52,391 nt of DNA from Verrucomicrobiota bacterium (lineage in GTDB: Bacteria; Verrucomicrobiota; Verrucomicrobiae; Limisphaerales; UBA11358), in the NCBI GenBank assembly GCA_014860005.1, contig JACZKP010000037.1:1-52391 (forward strand). The letters are read 5' to 3'. A program made the translations under genes and the position numbers. This document shows positions 26,580 to 36,400 of this stretch, piece by piece (the stretch's first letter is position 1; each line of letters begins with the position of its first letter). The notes under the pieces were generated by a model. The model was not told the DNA's origin. It saw only the letters and a list, made by a program, of their open reading frames with translations, and searched no databases.

Positions 26580-26629
26580 GCGCGGCGCTCAACGCGGTGC
26601 AAATCGCGGAAGAATTGGTGAAGGGCTAA
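26579..26629 (+). pseudogene. 3' tail of an asd homologue
   Basis: Bases 26579-26629 encode GAALNAVQIAEELVKG and TAA, the last residues of aspartate-semialdehyde dehydrogenase. The intact gene ends GAALNAVQIAEELVRG and TGA. Seven of 51 bases differ, only one changing a residue. It abuts an exbD tail on the opposite strand. See the finding on the asd/exbD scar. Confidence 0.8.
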
Positions 26630-26639
26630 CTACTCGAAA

Positions 26640-26706
26640 CACCCAAGCACCCAAATACCCAAAAAGGTGGCGTCTGGCTTGAGTTGGGTGTTTGGGTACT
26701 TGGGTG
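26640..26706. repeat. Palindromic repeat
   Basis: The arms CACCCAAGCACCCAAATACC and its near-complement (GGGTGTTTGGGTACTTGGGTG) flank a centre of about 21 bases. It lies directly after the asd tail, 10 bases before the exbD stop. Confidence 0.65.
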
Positions 26707-26716
26707 ATTGACCCTT

Positions 26717-27139
26717 TCACTTCCCCGCCTCTTTCATGAACGCGTTGGCGATGTTGATTTTCGCCTCTTTGGCCGCGTCCATGACTTTTACGATTTGTCC
26801 CCACGGCGCCACCTTGTCGGCACTGATGGCGAGTTTAAGTTCGGGATTCTTCGCCGCGCGGGTCATGAGTTCCTGTTTCAACTGCTCGGCACTGATGGGT
26901 GTTAGTTCGGCACCGAGCCGCAAATTGCCCTGCGGGTCCACACTCACCACCAGCAGCGCCGCCTCGTCCGCCCCGGATTTCTTCGCCTGCGTGGACTCCG
27001 GCAACGCGAGCCGTAGGGCGGGCTGTTGCTTGAACGTGGTGGTCACGATCAGAAAGATCAGCAGCACGATCAGCACGTCAATCAGCGCCACGATGATGAC
27101 CGTGGGCGTGCCGCGATGTTTGCGAACAAAGAAGCGCAT
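26717..27139 (-). CDS. exbD: ExbD/TolR-family biopolymer transporter
   Basis: The 140-residue protein starts at ATG 27137-27139 (MRFFVRKHRGTPTVIIVALI), with one transmembrane helix at about residues 14-36 (IIVALIDVLIVLLIFLIVTT) containing the conserved Asp21 that carries protons. A periplasmic domain follows (LLVVSVDPQGNLRLG, MDAAKEAKINIANAF). With ExbB it forms the proton-driven motor that energises a TonB-like protein. It is downstream of exbB (27392-27985) with a 250-base gap that contains a palindromic element, so cotranscription is uncertain. A tail of a second exbD is at 26491-26579. Confidence 0.92.
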   Translation of the reverse strand: MRFFVRKHRGTPTVIIVALIDVLIVLLIFLIVTTTFKQQPALRLALPESTQAKKSGADEAALLVVSVDPQGNLRLGAELTPISAEQLKQELMTRAAKNPELKLAISADKVAPWGQIVKVMDAAKEAKINIANAFMKEAGK

Positions 27140-27216
27140 GGTCAGGCAAAACAGGAAACCTGGAAGGGGAAAAGCCAGCACCCAACACCCGGCAGCCAGT
27201 CGAAGAAACCCTTCCT

Positions 27217-27297
27217 TTGCAGGAGACGAGGTAACGGGTCTGCCATGCTCGCGATTTCACGAAGGCCTGCCCAAGACTCCTGACGTCGTCTCCTACA
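27217..27297. repeat. Palindromic element, TGTAGGAGACGACGT family
   Basis: The right arm (27274-27297) reads, on the minus strand, TGTAGGAGACGACGTCAGG followed by AGTCT, which is almost identical to the arms of the element inside mod at 46428-46511. The left arm (27217-27241, TTGCAGGAGACGAGGTAACG) is a degraded partner. It sits in the exbB-exbD gap and has no reading frame. Confidence 0.75.
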
Positions 27298-27391
27298 TGG
27301 TTGACGAGCTGCCAACACCCACCATCTAATGCGGACTTGGTCAGAGGCATCCCATCCGTAGCCAACAAATGATGAACGGGGCGTCATGCGT

Positions 27392-27985
27392 TTACTTCTT
27401 TCCCTTCTGATACTGCCGCCGGATGAATTCATCACAGAGCGTCTCCATCTCCACGGCGAGCATTTCGACCTTCTTGCTGTAATAACTCCAGAAGACCAGC
27501 GCGGGGATGGCGATGAGCAGGCCGATGAGCGTGGCGCGGAGAATGAGCGCGATGCCCCGGGCCAGGCGCGCGGCGTCCGCCATGCCCATCTGACCCACAT
27601 CGCCGAACACGTCCATCATCCCCACGATCGTGCCCACCAATCCCAACAGCGGCGCAATGCCCACGATGATTTCAAGCACGACCAGTCCGCGTTCGAGCCG
27701 CACGATTTCATGGCGGGCGCGAGTCTGCAATCCGTCCACGTTGTCGGCTTTGGGCCACGCCAAACGGTCGGCGGCAAGCAGGAGCAGCCGGCTCAACGGC
27801 GAGTTATTCTGCTCGCAGACGCGCTTGAGCATGGGCACATCCTCACGCGTCCGGCAGGATTCCACCGCGGTTTCAATTTCCGGCGGGACCACTTTGCGCC
27901 AGCGCAGAACCAGCCCGCGCTCCACGATGAACGCCAGGCCCACGACCGAGGTTACGAGCAGCAGGACGTAAACGAAGTTTTCCAT
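27392..27985 (-). CDS. exbB: MotA/TolQ/ExbB-family proton channel protein
   Basis: The 197-residue protein has an N-terminal helix (MENFVYVLLLVTSVVGLAFI) and two further helices at about 112-132 (IVGIAPLLGLVGTIVGMMDV) and 148-172 (ALILRATLIGLLIAIPALVF). The APLLGLLGTVxGMI-type signature is that of ExbB/TolQ. Together with ExbD it uses the proton gradient to drive a TonB- or TolA-like protein. It lies downstream of the TonB-like gene with a 40-base gap; the three form a likely energy-transduction unit. The start is ATG 27983-27985. Confidence 0.92.
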   Translation of the reverse strand: MENFVYVLLLVTSVVGLAFIVERGLVLRWRKVVPPEIETAVESCRTREDVPMLKRVCEQNNSPLSRLLLLAADRLAWPKADNVDGLQTRARHEIVRLERGLVVLEIIVGIAPLLGLVGTIVGMMDVFGDVGQMGMADAARLARGIALILRATLIGLLIAIPALVFWSYYSKKVEMLAVEMETLCDEFIRRQYQKGKK

Positions 27986-28025
27986 GTTCAGTTTGGATGA
28001 CGCGGGCGCGGTTCAACAGTTCAAC

Positions 28026-29027
28026 TCAGTGGTAATAAAAGGTGAAGGTGATGCGCCGATGATCCGAGCCGACCATGAGCCGCATCTCGCGCGGCCATTT
28101 GTCGAACGGCGCTGGATCCAGCACGGCTTTCTGGCAGAGCAAGCTGAGCATTTCAGTGACGGTGTTTTCCATGACGTTCATTTCGGTGATGCGTCCGTCG
28201 TAATTCAAGTTAAATTGCAGCACCACCTTGCCGCGGCGGTAACCGTCGTAACTCATGTTGTCCAGCAAGTCGTACCAGCGCGACGAGACGGCATCAATGA
28301 ACGCGCGGTCATAGGCGCCGAACGGCGTGGCCTTGGCGTCGAACGAGGGCACCAACTGCTGACGGCGCACCCCGCCCTCCTGCTGCAGTTTCCGACCGGG
28401 CAATTGTTCGGGCTGCCGCGCCAGTGCTTCCCGGATCGTCCGTGGCCGGGGACGCACCGGCGTGCTGGTGTCCGGGCGCGGATTCAATTCCGGTTTGGCG
28501 AGCGTCAAGTCACCGGGCGAGGGCGCTGGGTTGGCGCGAGCCACCTGCACCGGCGCAGGTTCAGGTTCAGGCGCCGGCGGCACCGGATCCGGCATCAGGC
28601 GGTCGAACTTGTTTCGCTCCGCATCCTCTGTCTTGGGCACGTCCGGTTGCGTGCCGGTGATCTTGGGAACATTCGTGTCCAGTTCCGGCTCCGGATTGGC
28701 TGCCTGCGAGTTTTTGTCCGAGTAAAACGGCGCGTCCTTCGGCGCTTCGCTGGTTGCCTGCGCTGAACTGACATCCACGAAAATCAACGGTGGCTCCCGA
28801 TCCAGTGGCGGTTTTGTCTCGCTTTTGGCGCGGGCGACCGGCTGGGTGAGCTTTTGGAACCACGCCGGTAGCGGCAGCCGCTCCCAGAGGTTGAATTTCT
28901 TGCCCACAGCGTAACCGCCCCACAACAGCAGATGCAGCGCGACGGAAAGCGCCAGCGCCCAGACCAGTCTCGTCAAATCGAAACGGTCCGGGCGCAGGGA
29001 GAAATCACGTGCGCGGTTTGCAATCAT
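28026..29027 (-). CDS. TonB/TolA-like energy transducer
   Basis: The 333-residue protein has one N-terminal transmembrane helix (about 25-45, LVWALALSVALHLLLWGG, with the conserved His that contacts ExbD in TonB proteins). A long Pro/Glu/Asp/Arg-rich spacer follows (about 75-225, with PPAPEPEPAPVQ). The C-terminal domain of about 90 residues (YRRGKVVLQFNLNYDGRITE) resembles the TonB/TolA C terminus. Sitting upstream of exbB and exbD it is very probably the transducer of that motor. The outer-membrane partner is not in the window. Confidence 0.8.
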   Translation of the reverse strand: MIANRARDFSLRPDRFDLTRLVWALALSVALHLLLWGGYAVGKKFNLWERLPLPAWFQKLTQPVARAKSETKPPLDREPPLIFVDVSSAQATSEAPKDAPFYSDKNSQAANPEPELDTNVPKITGTQPDVPKTEDAERNKFDRLMPDPVPPAPEPEPAPVQVARANPAPSPGDLTLAKPELNPRPDTSTPVRPRPRTIREALARQPEQLPGRKLQQEGGVRRQQLVPSFDAKATPFGAYDRAFIDAVSSRWYDLLDNMSYDGYRRGKVVLQFNLNYDGRITEMNVMENTVTEMLSLLCQKAVLDPAPFDKWPREMRLMVGSDHRRITFTFYYH

Positions 29028-29092
29028 TCAGTCAGCCTAGCTTGCCGCAGGGCGGGGGTAGGAGCAACTGTTTAGACCGGGCAGGATTCAGG

Positions 29093-30238
29093 TCACTGCG
29101 GGGCGACCGCCAGGCCTTCCGCCTGCTGCAATCGGGCCAGTACCTGCACGACGGCGGATCGCACCCAGGCGCGCTGGTCATTCAGTGAAGCTTTGAGTTG
29201 CGCCGCCGCCTGTCGCGCTGCGGCGGATGCGGCCCAATTGACGTCGAGTTGGTTGAGCGACGTTTCCGCCGCCTGACGGACGGTGCGTTCCTCATCAATG
29301 AGCGCCAAGACCAACGCTTCAATGGCAACTCTGCTTCCGACCACCCCAAGCGCCACGGCGGTCGCGTAACGCACATCATTGTCCGGGTCCTGGAGCAACG
29401 GGGCCAATGCCTCGGCCGCCTGCGGGTCCTGGGTTTTCGAGAGAAACCGGACAGCAGTCAGGCGCACTTCAAAGTTGGCATCCCGCAACAGATCAAAAAA
29501 GCAGGGAACGTAGGTTGGGTCCTCGCGCTTCGCCAGGACCTCCGCTGCGGCGAGCCGCACATGCGGGTCCGGATCGCTGAAGGCGTTCACCAACATGGCC
29601 GCAACTTCCTCGGCGGTTTCCCGGGCGAGCGCGTAAATAGCGGAAACCCGCACGGTGGCGTCAGCGTCGCGCGCGGCGGTGAGCAGTGGCCCAACGCGGC
29701 GCGGATCATCCACCCGCTCCAATGCCTCGGCCGCCGCCCGGCGCTGAAAACTGGTGTCGTGTTGGAGTTCAGCCACGAGCGGCGCGACCGCGGACTCTCC
29801 GGCAAGCAGTGCGGCGCGTGTGTTGCCGTTGGCAATTTCGAAGAAGGCAGTTTCCTCCTGCGTGGCCGGCTTCCAGCCCAGGTGCCGCAGCGCCGTCGCC
29901 GCCGCGGTTCGGACGTTCGTCGAGCTGTCTTTGAGCGCCCACAGCAGCGGGTTGACCGCGCGCGCATCATCGAGCCGCCCCAAGGCGGTGGCCGCGGCTT
30001 CCCGCACGCCTTCGTTCACATCCCGCAACGCTGCCATCAATGCATTCGCCGCCGGTTCATCGTTGGCTCCGCCCAGCGCCTTTGCCGCCGAGCACCGCAC
30101 CTGGGCGTCCGCATCGCTCAAGCTTGCCACGAGCAGTTCGGTGATTTGCGGGTCGGCTGAATCCGCGAGGCCTTCAATGGCTTTGCACCGGACCTGCGGG
30201 TCCTTGGACCTAATCCGTAAGTTGTTCCACCAGTTCAT
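29093..30238 (-). CDS. HEAT-repeat protein
   Basis: The start is taken at the ATG at 30236-30238 (MNWWNNLRIRSKDPQVRCKA). The 381-residue protein is made of about eleven 31-residue alpha-helical PBS-lyase/HEAT-type repeats (for example VRCSAAKALGGANDEPAANA, VREAAATALGRLDDARAVNP, VRLAAAEVLAKREDPTYVP). Such scaffolds bind other proteins; no enzymatic domain is visible. It is downstream of the alpha-2-macroglobulin gene by 206 bases and upstream of the TonB-like gene by 65, all in one direction. Confidence 0.85.
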   Translation of the reverse strand: MNWWNNLRIRSKDPQVRCKAIEGLADSADPQITELLVASLSDADAQVRCSAAKALGGANDEPAANALMAALRDVNEGVREAAATALGRLDDARAVNPLLWALKDSSTNVRTAAATALRHLGWKPATQEETAFFEIANGNTRAALLAGESAVAPLVAELQHDTSFQRRAAAEALERVDDPRRVGPLLTAARDADATVRVSAIYALARETAEEVAAMLVNAFSDPDPHVRLAAAEVLAKREDPTYVPCFFDLLRDANFEVRLTAVRFLSKTQDPQAAEALAPLLQDPDNDVRYATAVALGVVGSRVAIEALVLALIDEERTVRQAAETSLNQLDVNWAASAAARQAAAQLKASLNDQRAWVRSAVVQVLARLQQAEGLAVAPQ

Positions 30239-30444
30239 GGGATGTCGCCTTGGGTTCCCTCGCCAGTGTCGCAATCGGGACAACCCTGTCTTTGGGTTGT
30301 ACAGCTATTGCCTACGGCAGCAAACCGCCGTTGCGCTGGTTGGCGAACCTTCTTCATACATTTTGCGACGCGAAGAACCGCAGCAAATTCTCCATCTCCA
30401 AAGCGCATCGCGTGCCAACAACCGTGTGTCGTCAGGGTCGGAAG

Positions 30445-33400
30445 TCACGGCGTGACATCGTTGACCGTTACCCGCACCTCGGCGCTGTTGGCGCGAATCT
30501 CCGGCACATACATCGCGTGGCCCACCACCGGGAGCGCGTGGAATTGCCCCGGCACTTCCGCTCGCGCATCGTAGCGGATTTCCCAAACGCCTTCCGGCAG
30601 CTTGTCCACGAACAACGCCACCTTGCGGTCGCGCAACTCCTGATAAACCCAGCGCGCGCGATCGGTGAAATCAAGCGCGGAAGGCAGCGTGCGGAGTGCG
30701 GAACTCCCGGCCACTGCGCCACTCTTGAGTTCCCTGGCGTAGAGCGATTCACCACTGCGGATTTCCACGGTTTCGAACCCGGCGGGCTTCAAGTCCTCGA
30801 ACACCAGATACTCGTAGTTATTCTTCGCTTCGATGGTGACAACGGTTTCGACGCGTTCGCCGCTATTCACGGTATCACCGTCACGCAATGGTTCTTTGTC
30901 ATAAACGTAACCCTTGAGCAACGTCGGGCGGCCCACCAGTTTGAAATACTCGCGCTTCACGAAAATCTCGTTGCCAGCCGGTGTGATGGGTTCTGCCAGG
31001 CTAAAGAACTTACCTTCCACGGCGAAGTAAACTGGCGCGTCCCCTTGCTTGCGGACGATGCGGACCTCGTTCGCGTCCTTGATGAGGGCTGGATCAATCG
31101 TGAACCGGCTCGGGGCGTTGAACACATCCGTGCCGCTGACTTTCTTCTTGGCAATGGATTTGCCGTTCACGATCAACTCGTATTCCAGTTCAGGCTTCAG
31201 TTCACCGCTCACGCGCAAATAATCGTTCATCGCCAGCACGACAATGGCCGTGTCGCGCGTGTTGCTCCATTGCGCCCCGCGCCGATTTTTGATCAGCCAG
31301 TTGGTGACTGGCTCGATGAGTTTGTTCTGCGGATCAATGGCCAGCAACGCGCGCAGCGCAAAGGCGGTGGCTTCCACGCCGCCGTCCGACCAGCGCCAGA
31401 AAATGCCGTCCTCGCCCCAATGCGCCGTGCCCATCACGCCGGCGTTTTCCGGTTTGCCGCCGACGAGCACCGAGGAGTCGGGTCGTTCGTCGCGCTTCAC
31501 GCCGTTCTCCAGGTTGGCGATGAGCGTTTTGGCTTCATTCGTTTTCCCAAGATGGTGAGCGCTCAACGCAAGCAGCGCGCGGGTGTAGGCATTGAGCGCT
31601 TCGCGTTTCTTCCAGAGATTATCGAATGCCTTGGTCTGCGAGTCGGATGGCGCGGACAGACGACCCGCGACCGGCTTGGGATGATTGACGGCCAGCGCGT
31701 GCAGCATGAACGCTTGCATGTCGGGATTTTCCTCCTGCTCGACGAGCGATTTGTCGAGGAAGCTGACGGCGCGCTCCAACGCGTCCTGCTTGATCTTCAC
31801 CCCAGCGTCTTTGGCCAGCGTCAATCCCCAGACCACATAAGCCGTCATCCAATGATCACTGTCGCCATCCTTCCACCAGCCCCAGCCGCCGTCGCCGTGC
31901 TGGAAGTCGTAGAGCCGCTCCAAACCGGCGGTGACCATTTTGTCCAGTTCAGCCAAGTCTTTCTTGCCTTTGGGTTGTGTGGCGGAGGCAGTATTGGTTT
32001 CAATGCCGCCGAACACGCGGCTCATCACGTCCTCGGGATCGAGGCCGACATCGCGCAGCGTCTTGGCGGTAATGACCGCTGGCAGGAAGCGGCTCATCGT
32101 CTGTTCCGTGCAGCCGTAGGGGTAATCAATCAAATAGGGCAACGCATCGAGCATCGTCACCGCCAGGCTGGGCGTGATTTGCACCGTGAGCGAAGTGGAA
32201 TCGGGCTTGCGCTCCTGGGGCAAATCCAGCTTCACGGTGATGTCGTTACCACGAACCTTGCCGGATTTGGCGATGAACTTCTCAATACCGTGTTCGTGGG
32301 CGAGGTAAGTTTTCTCCATCGCATCCGCGTATTTGCCACCGCGGGCCGTAACCTTGATTTTTGCCTCGCCGGGCTTTGAAATCACCAACACCCAATTGGC
32401 CCGCGCCTCGCCGTTTGGAGCTACGGTCAAGGACGCCGCTGGCTCAAACCGCGTTCCCGCGAGAACTCCGCCTACTTCGATGTCGGGGCGGACAACCAAT
32501 TCTTCGTCCGTGTTGTTGTTCACCACCGCCGAAATCGTCACTGTGTCACCCACAACGAAAAAGCGCGGTGCTTGGAGACGTACGATGAGCGGTTGCTTCG
32601 TACGCGTGGTCGCGTTGGCGATGCCGAATTGATTTCCCTCCGTGACGGCGCGGGCCGTGGCTTTCCAGCCAGTGAGCGAATCCGGATACTTCACCTTTAC
32701 CGTCGCCTGACCGTTTGCATCAGTCTTTACGTCCGGCTGCCAGAGAATGGTGGAACGGAAATCACTGCGCACTTGAACGGCGGGGGACTGGTCAGGTGCC
32801 ATCTCTGCGGGCGGTTCCATTTTGGCTTCAGCCACGGCTGCGCCAAGCATCATGGGTGCGGGAGATGCCGCCGTCGCCGGCGGGACCGCCCCGCCCCCGC
32901 CACCGACGCCGCGGGCAAAGCTCGCCGTTTCGGCCCTGCCGAGGGCGCCCTGAGGCATGAGGCCGTACCTGTCCCTGAATCCGCGGGCATCATCGAAATA
33001 CAGGTCTTCACGCGCCCCCTCGACCCCGGCTTGACTTCGAGCGCGAGCAGTTCGGCGCTCCTTGTCGCGCTCATCAATCAACTCATCCTTCTCCCACGCC
33101 ACCAGCTTGGCGTAGCTCTTCTGATTCATCGTCGCCTGCGTCTGAATCTGCTGGCCGCGCTTCGAGCCGAAGAAAAACTGCCGCGGATCGCCCGCGTAAT
33201 CGCTCTGGATGTAGAACACTGATTCGTCCACGAGACTCAACGCAACTTCGGCGGACACGGGTTTGCCTTCGTGGTCCTTGGTCGTGACGGTCAACGTACC
33301 GTCCTCGCGCGGCTGGTATTGCGCGCGATCAGGTTGCACGTCCACGGTGAGGAAAAGTTTCGTGGGCGGCACGATGACTTGTTTCGTGTCGGTGAAAATC

Positions 33401-36400
33401 TGCCGGTCACTGACCATCGCGGCGCTGAGGAAGACATTGGGCACGTATTTCTCGTCCACGAACAGATCAATCAACTTCACCGTGCCGGTCAGGTGAACGA
33501 GGCGGTAATGATAGAGGTCCTCGCCCTCGACGGTGAACAGCACGTAACGATCTGGCGAATTGGCCACGAGCATCACGGGCGCTTCACTGCCGGCGCGGAA
33601 GGTGTCCTTGTCCGCGATGATCTCCACGCCGCCGTGCCGGTAGCCGAGTTCGGCGGTGGCGTTGCTCGCGACCCAAACAGTGGTGTCGGCACGAACCGGC
33701 TGAGGCGGTCGTCCCGGCACAAGGTCTTCACTCGACCAAGCAATGCGATAGTAGCCCTCGCGCTCCGGCGTGAAAGTCAACGTGGCGTTGCCTTCAGCAT
33801 CCGTCTTCAGCGTTTGCGTGAGAATCTCGTCGCGTTCGTAGCCGCGGAACTTGAGCCGCCAATCCCGTTGATCCGGACGCTCGGGCGGTGGCGGCCAGAT
33901 TCTGTGTTTCGCCTGGAGAGCCTTGAGTTTGTCGCCTTTCACCTCCGTGCCGTCGGGCTTGATCCAGATTTCCCACCAATAATCGCGCGTGACAGTGACC
34001 TTGCCTTCGACCTGTGTGGGTTGTTCGTTCGCGTCCAGCGCCTTAAAGTCCACGCGCACCCGGTCCTGTGGACGATAGATATTATGTTCAGCCTGCGGAT
34101 AAACGTAGTAACGCTGCCGGGTGACGCGGACATTGCCGCTCCCGACAATCTCGCGACGGCTGGCATCGGTTACGCGCGCCTCGATGCGGTACTCGAAATC
34201 CTGATTTGCATTGGCGGGCGTGTCGAACGTGAGCGTGGCTTTGCCCATGGCGTCGGTCTTCAGCGTTTCGCGCTTGATGATTTGACCGCCGCCAAACCCG
34301 CGGCCGAAGCGGCCCGGCCCGCTGTCCATGTCCTCGTAGAACCACGGGAAGTCGCGCGTGCGCCGCCACGCTTGCCAGTAGGGATTCTGTCGCACCAGCA
34401 CCTCGACGCTCGCGTTGGCCACGGGACCGCCGAAGTAGTAATCCGCCTGCACCGTTACCTCGACCGTTTCGCCAAGGCGGAACGACTTGCGTTTGCCGTC
34501 GGCTTCCGGCGTCTGCACGCTCACTTTGAACTCGGGCAACTTGTATTCTTCGAGGCGGAACAACATGGCGTTGCCGATGCCGTTCTTCCGGCCCTCGTCC
34601 CAGAACTGAATTTGGTACTCGCCGAGTGGCATGGCTTCGGTGAGTTCCAATTCACCCCAGGCGCTGCCGAAAATGTTCAACGTGACCTTGTCCGCCTTCA
34701 CCTTCGCGCCGCGCGGATCGGTGATTTCAAATTCCACTGCGGCATTGGCGGGCGTGGAATAAACTGAGCCATTGTAACGGCGGGCGGTGAATTTCCAGTT
34801 CACAGTTTCCTTGGGGCGATAGGCGGGGCGGTCGGTAAAGGCGTAGATGCGCCAGGACTCCCGCTCGCCGTGATGCCAGTAGCTATTGCCCGGACTGAAC
34901 GCCTGCCGATCCTCGCGCATCGCGCTGGCGAACAGCTCCAATCCGCGGTCTGGCCGATGGGACAAATCAAACACCGCGATGCCGTCCGCGCCGGTTTCCT
35001 TTGTTTGCTCACGCGCCTGCCAGCGGTTGCCATCGTGCCAGCGTTCCCAAAGCTTCACTTTCGCGTTCGCCAGCGGCGCGCTGTGCAGGGCGTTGCAGAA
35101 GTAAACCAGCGCCTGTTTGCCCGATGTTTTCAAAACGAGGGCGGCATCCGTGACCAGAATCAGTTCGCGCGCATCCTTGTCTCCGTCTTTCACTTCCAGC
35201 AAATACGCGCCGGGCTTGAGTTTGTCGTCGAGCCGCAGGGCGCTGTTGTTTGGTTTGTAGTTACCCGCATCTTTCGTGTCATGCGACCACGACTTGATTC
35301 GCTCCAGCTTACCGGTGTCAATCGAAGCCAGCCAATCGTGCCGGCGCTTTTCATCCAGGTCCGCGAGGTTCACATCGCGAGTCAACTCCACGGGATAAAG
35401 CGCGAGTTCGATCTGCTTCACGTTGCGCCAGTTCAGGTGATACTGGATTTCTGAGTCGGGCAGAAAAATGTGCGGCACGGTGATGCTGAGTTGTGGATCG
35501 GTGATGTTTCGGATTTGCGATTGTGCCTGCTCCCAGTAACGAGTTTCGCCTTTGTTGAATTCCTTCACCAACCGGCGGAACAACTCCAGGGCCTTGGGAT
35601 AATCCGGCTCCTGCCGCCAGTTGCCGTCCTGGAGCGGCACGGCGCGGCCCTGATTCGCCATCCACAAGGCGTAGTTGAACAGCGCATCGTCATACCAGTC
35701 GCTCGTCTTGCCGATCTTGATGGCAGCCTCGAAGTGCTCCGGCACGCGTGACCTGCGCGGCCAGTCACCGCCTTGCCGGCGAATCGTCATCGCAATGAGG
35801 TAATGAGCGTGAGCCTTGTCGTTGTCGGTCTGCGCGATCTTGAGCGCATTGTCGAGCACGTCCAGCGGAAGGTTGTTGCCCCATTGGCCGTAGGAATAAG
35901 CGCGCGTCACGCCCGGTGGCCGGACCATGCTCCAGACCAGCGTCAGATAGCGCTCGCGGGCGAGGTCGAGGTCCCGCGCGCCCGCCCACCAATTGAGCGT
36001 CCGCTGGTAATAAGGCCAGGCCTGCCCCCAGTTTTGCTGATTGGGCCGCGTCCACCACCAATCGCCGAGCGATTCCTGCACAGCCACCCACACGCGGTCT
36101 TTTTCCTCCTCGCGCTTCACGTCGCGCACGAGTTTTTCCAATTGCTCGCGCGCTTCATCCAGCTTGGTTGTGTCCGCCGTTTGGGTAGCGGCTTGCGACC
36201 GCCATTGGGTGTCGTAATTCCGAAACCAAACCCAGCGGGCTTCGTTGGACGAGATGTTCGACATCAGCATTGCGCGGCCGTAAAGCTCGTGGGCCTTGGC
36301 AAACGAACCTTCGGCATAAAGCTGCTCTGCGTCGCTTTTGAGCCGTGCGTATTCGGGCGGCGAATCGGGGGCGATTTGGGCAGTGTTCTCCTTGGAACTA

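Noticed and set aside
24642..26716. Possible CRISPR array from repeated blocks.
   Set aside because: The repeats are palindromic, of different length, irregularly spaced, and not separated by equal spacers. No cas gene is near.
30250..32379. A long plus-strand frame of 709 codons.
   Set aside because: It lies opposite the alpha-2-macroglobulin gene, whose frame gives clear domain motifs. The long antisense frame follows from high GC content and codon bias.
33271..34767. A 498-codon plus-strand frame.
   Set aside because: Again opposite the macroglobulin gene, with no recognisable protein features.
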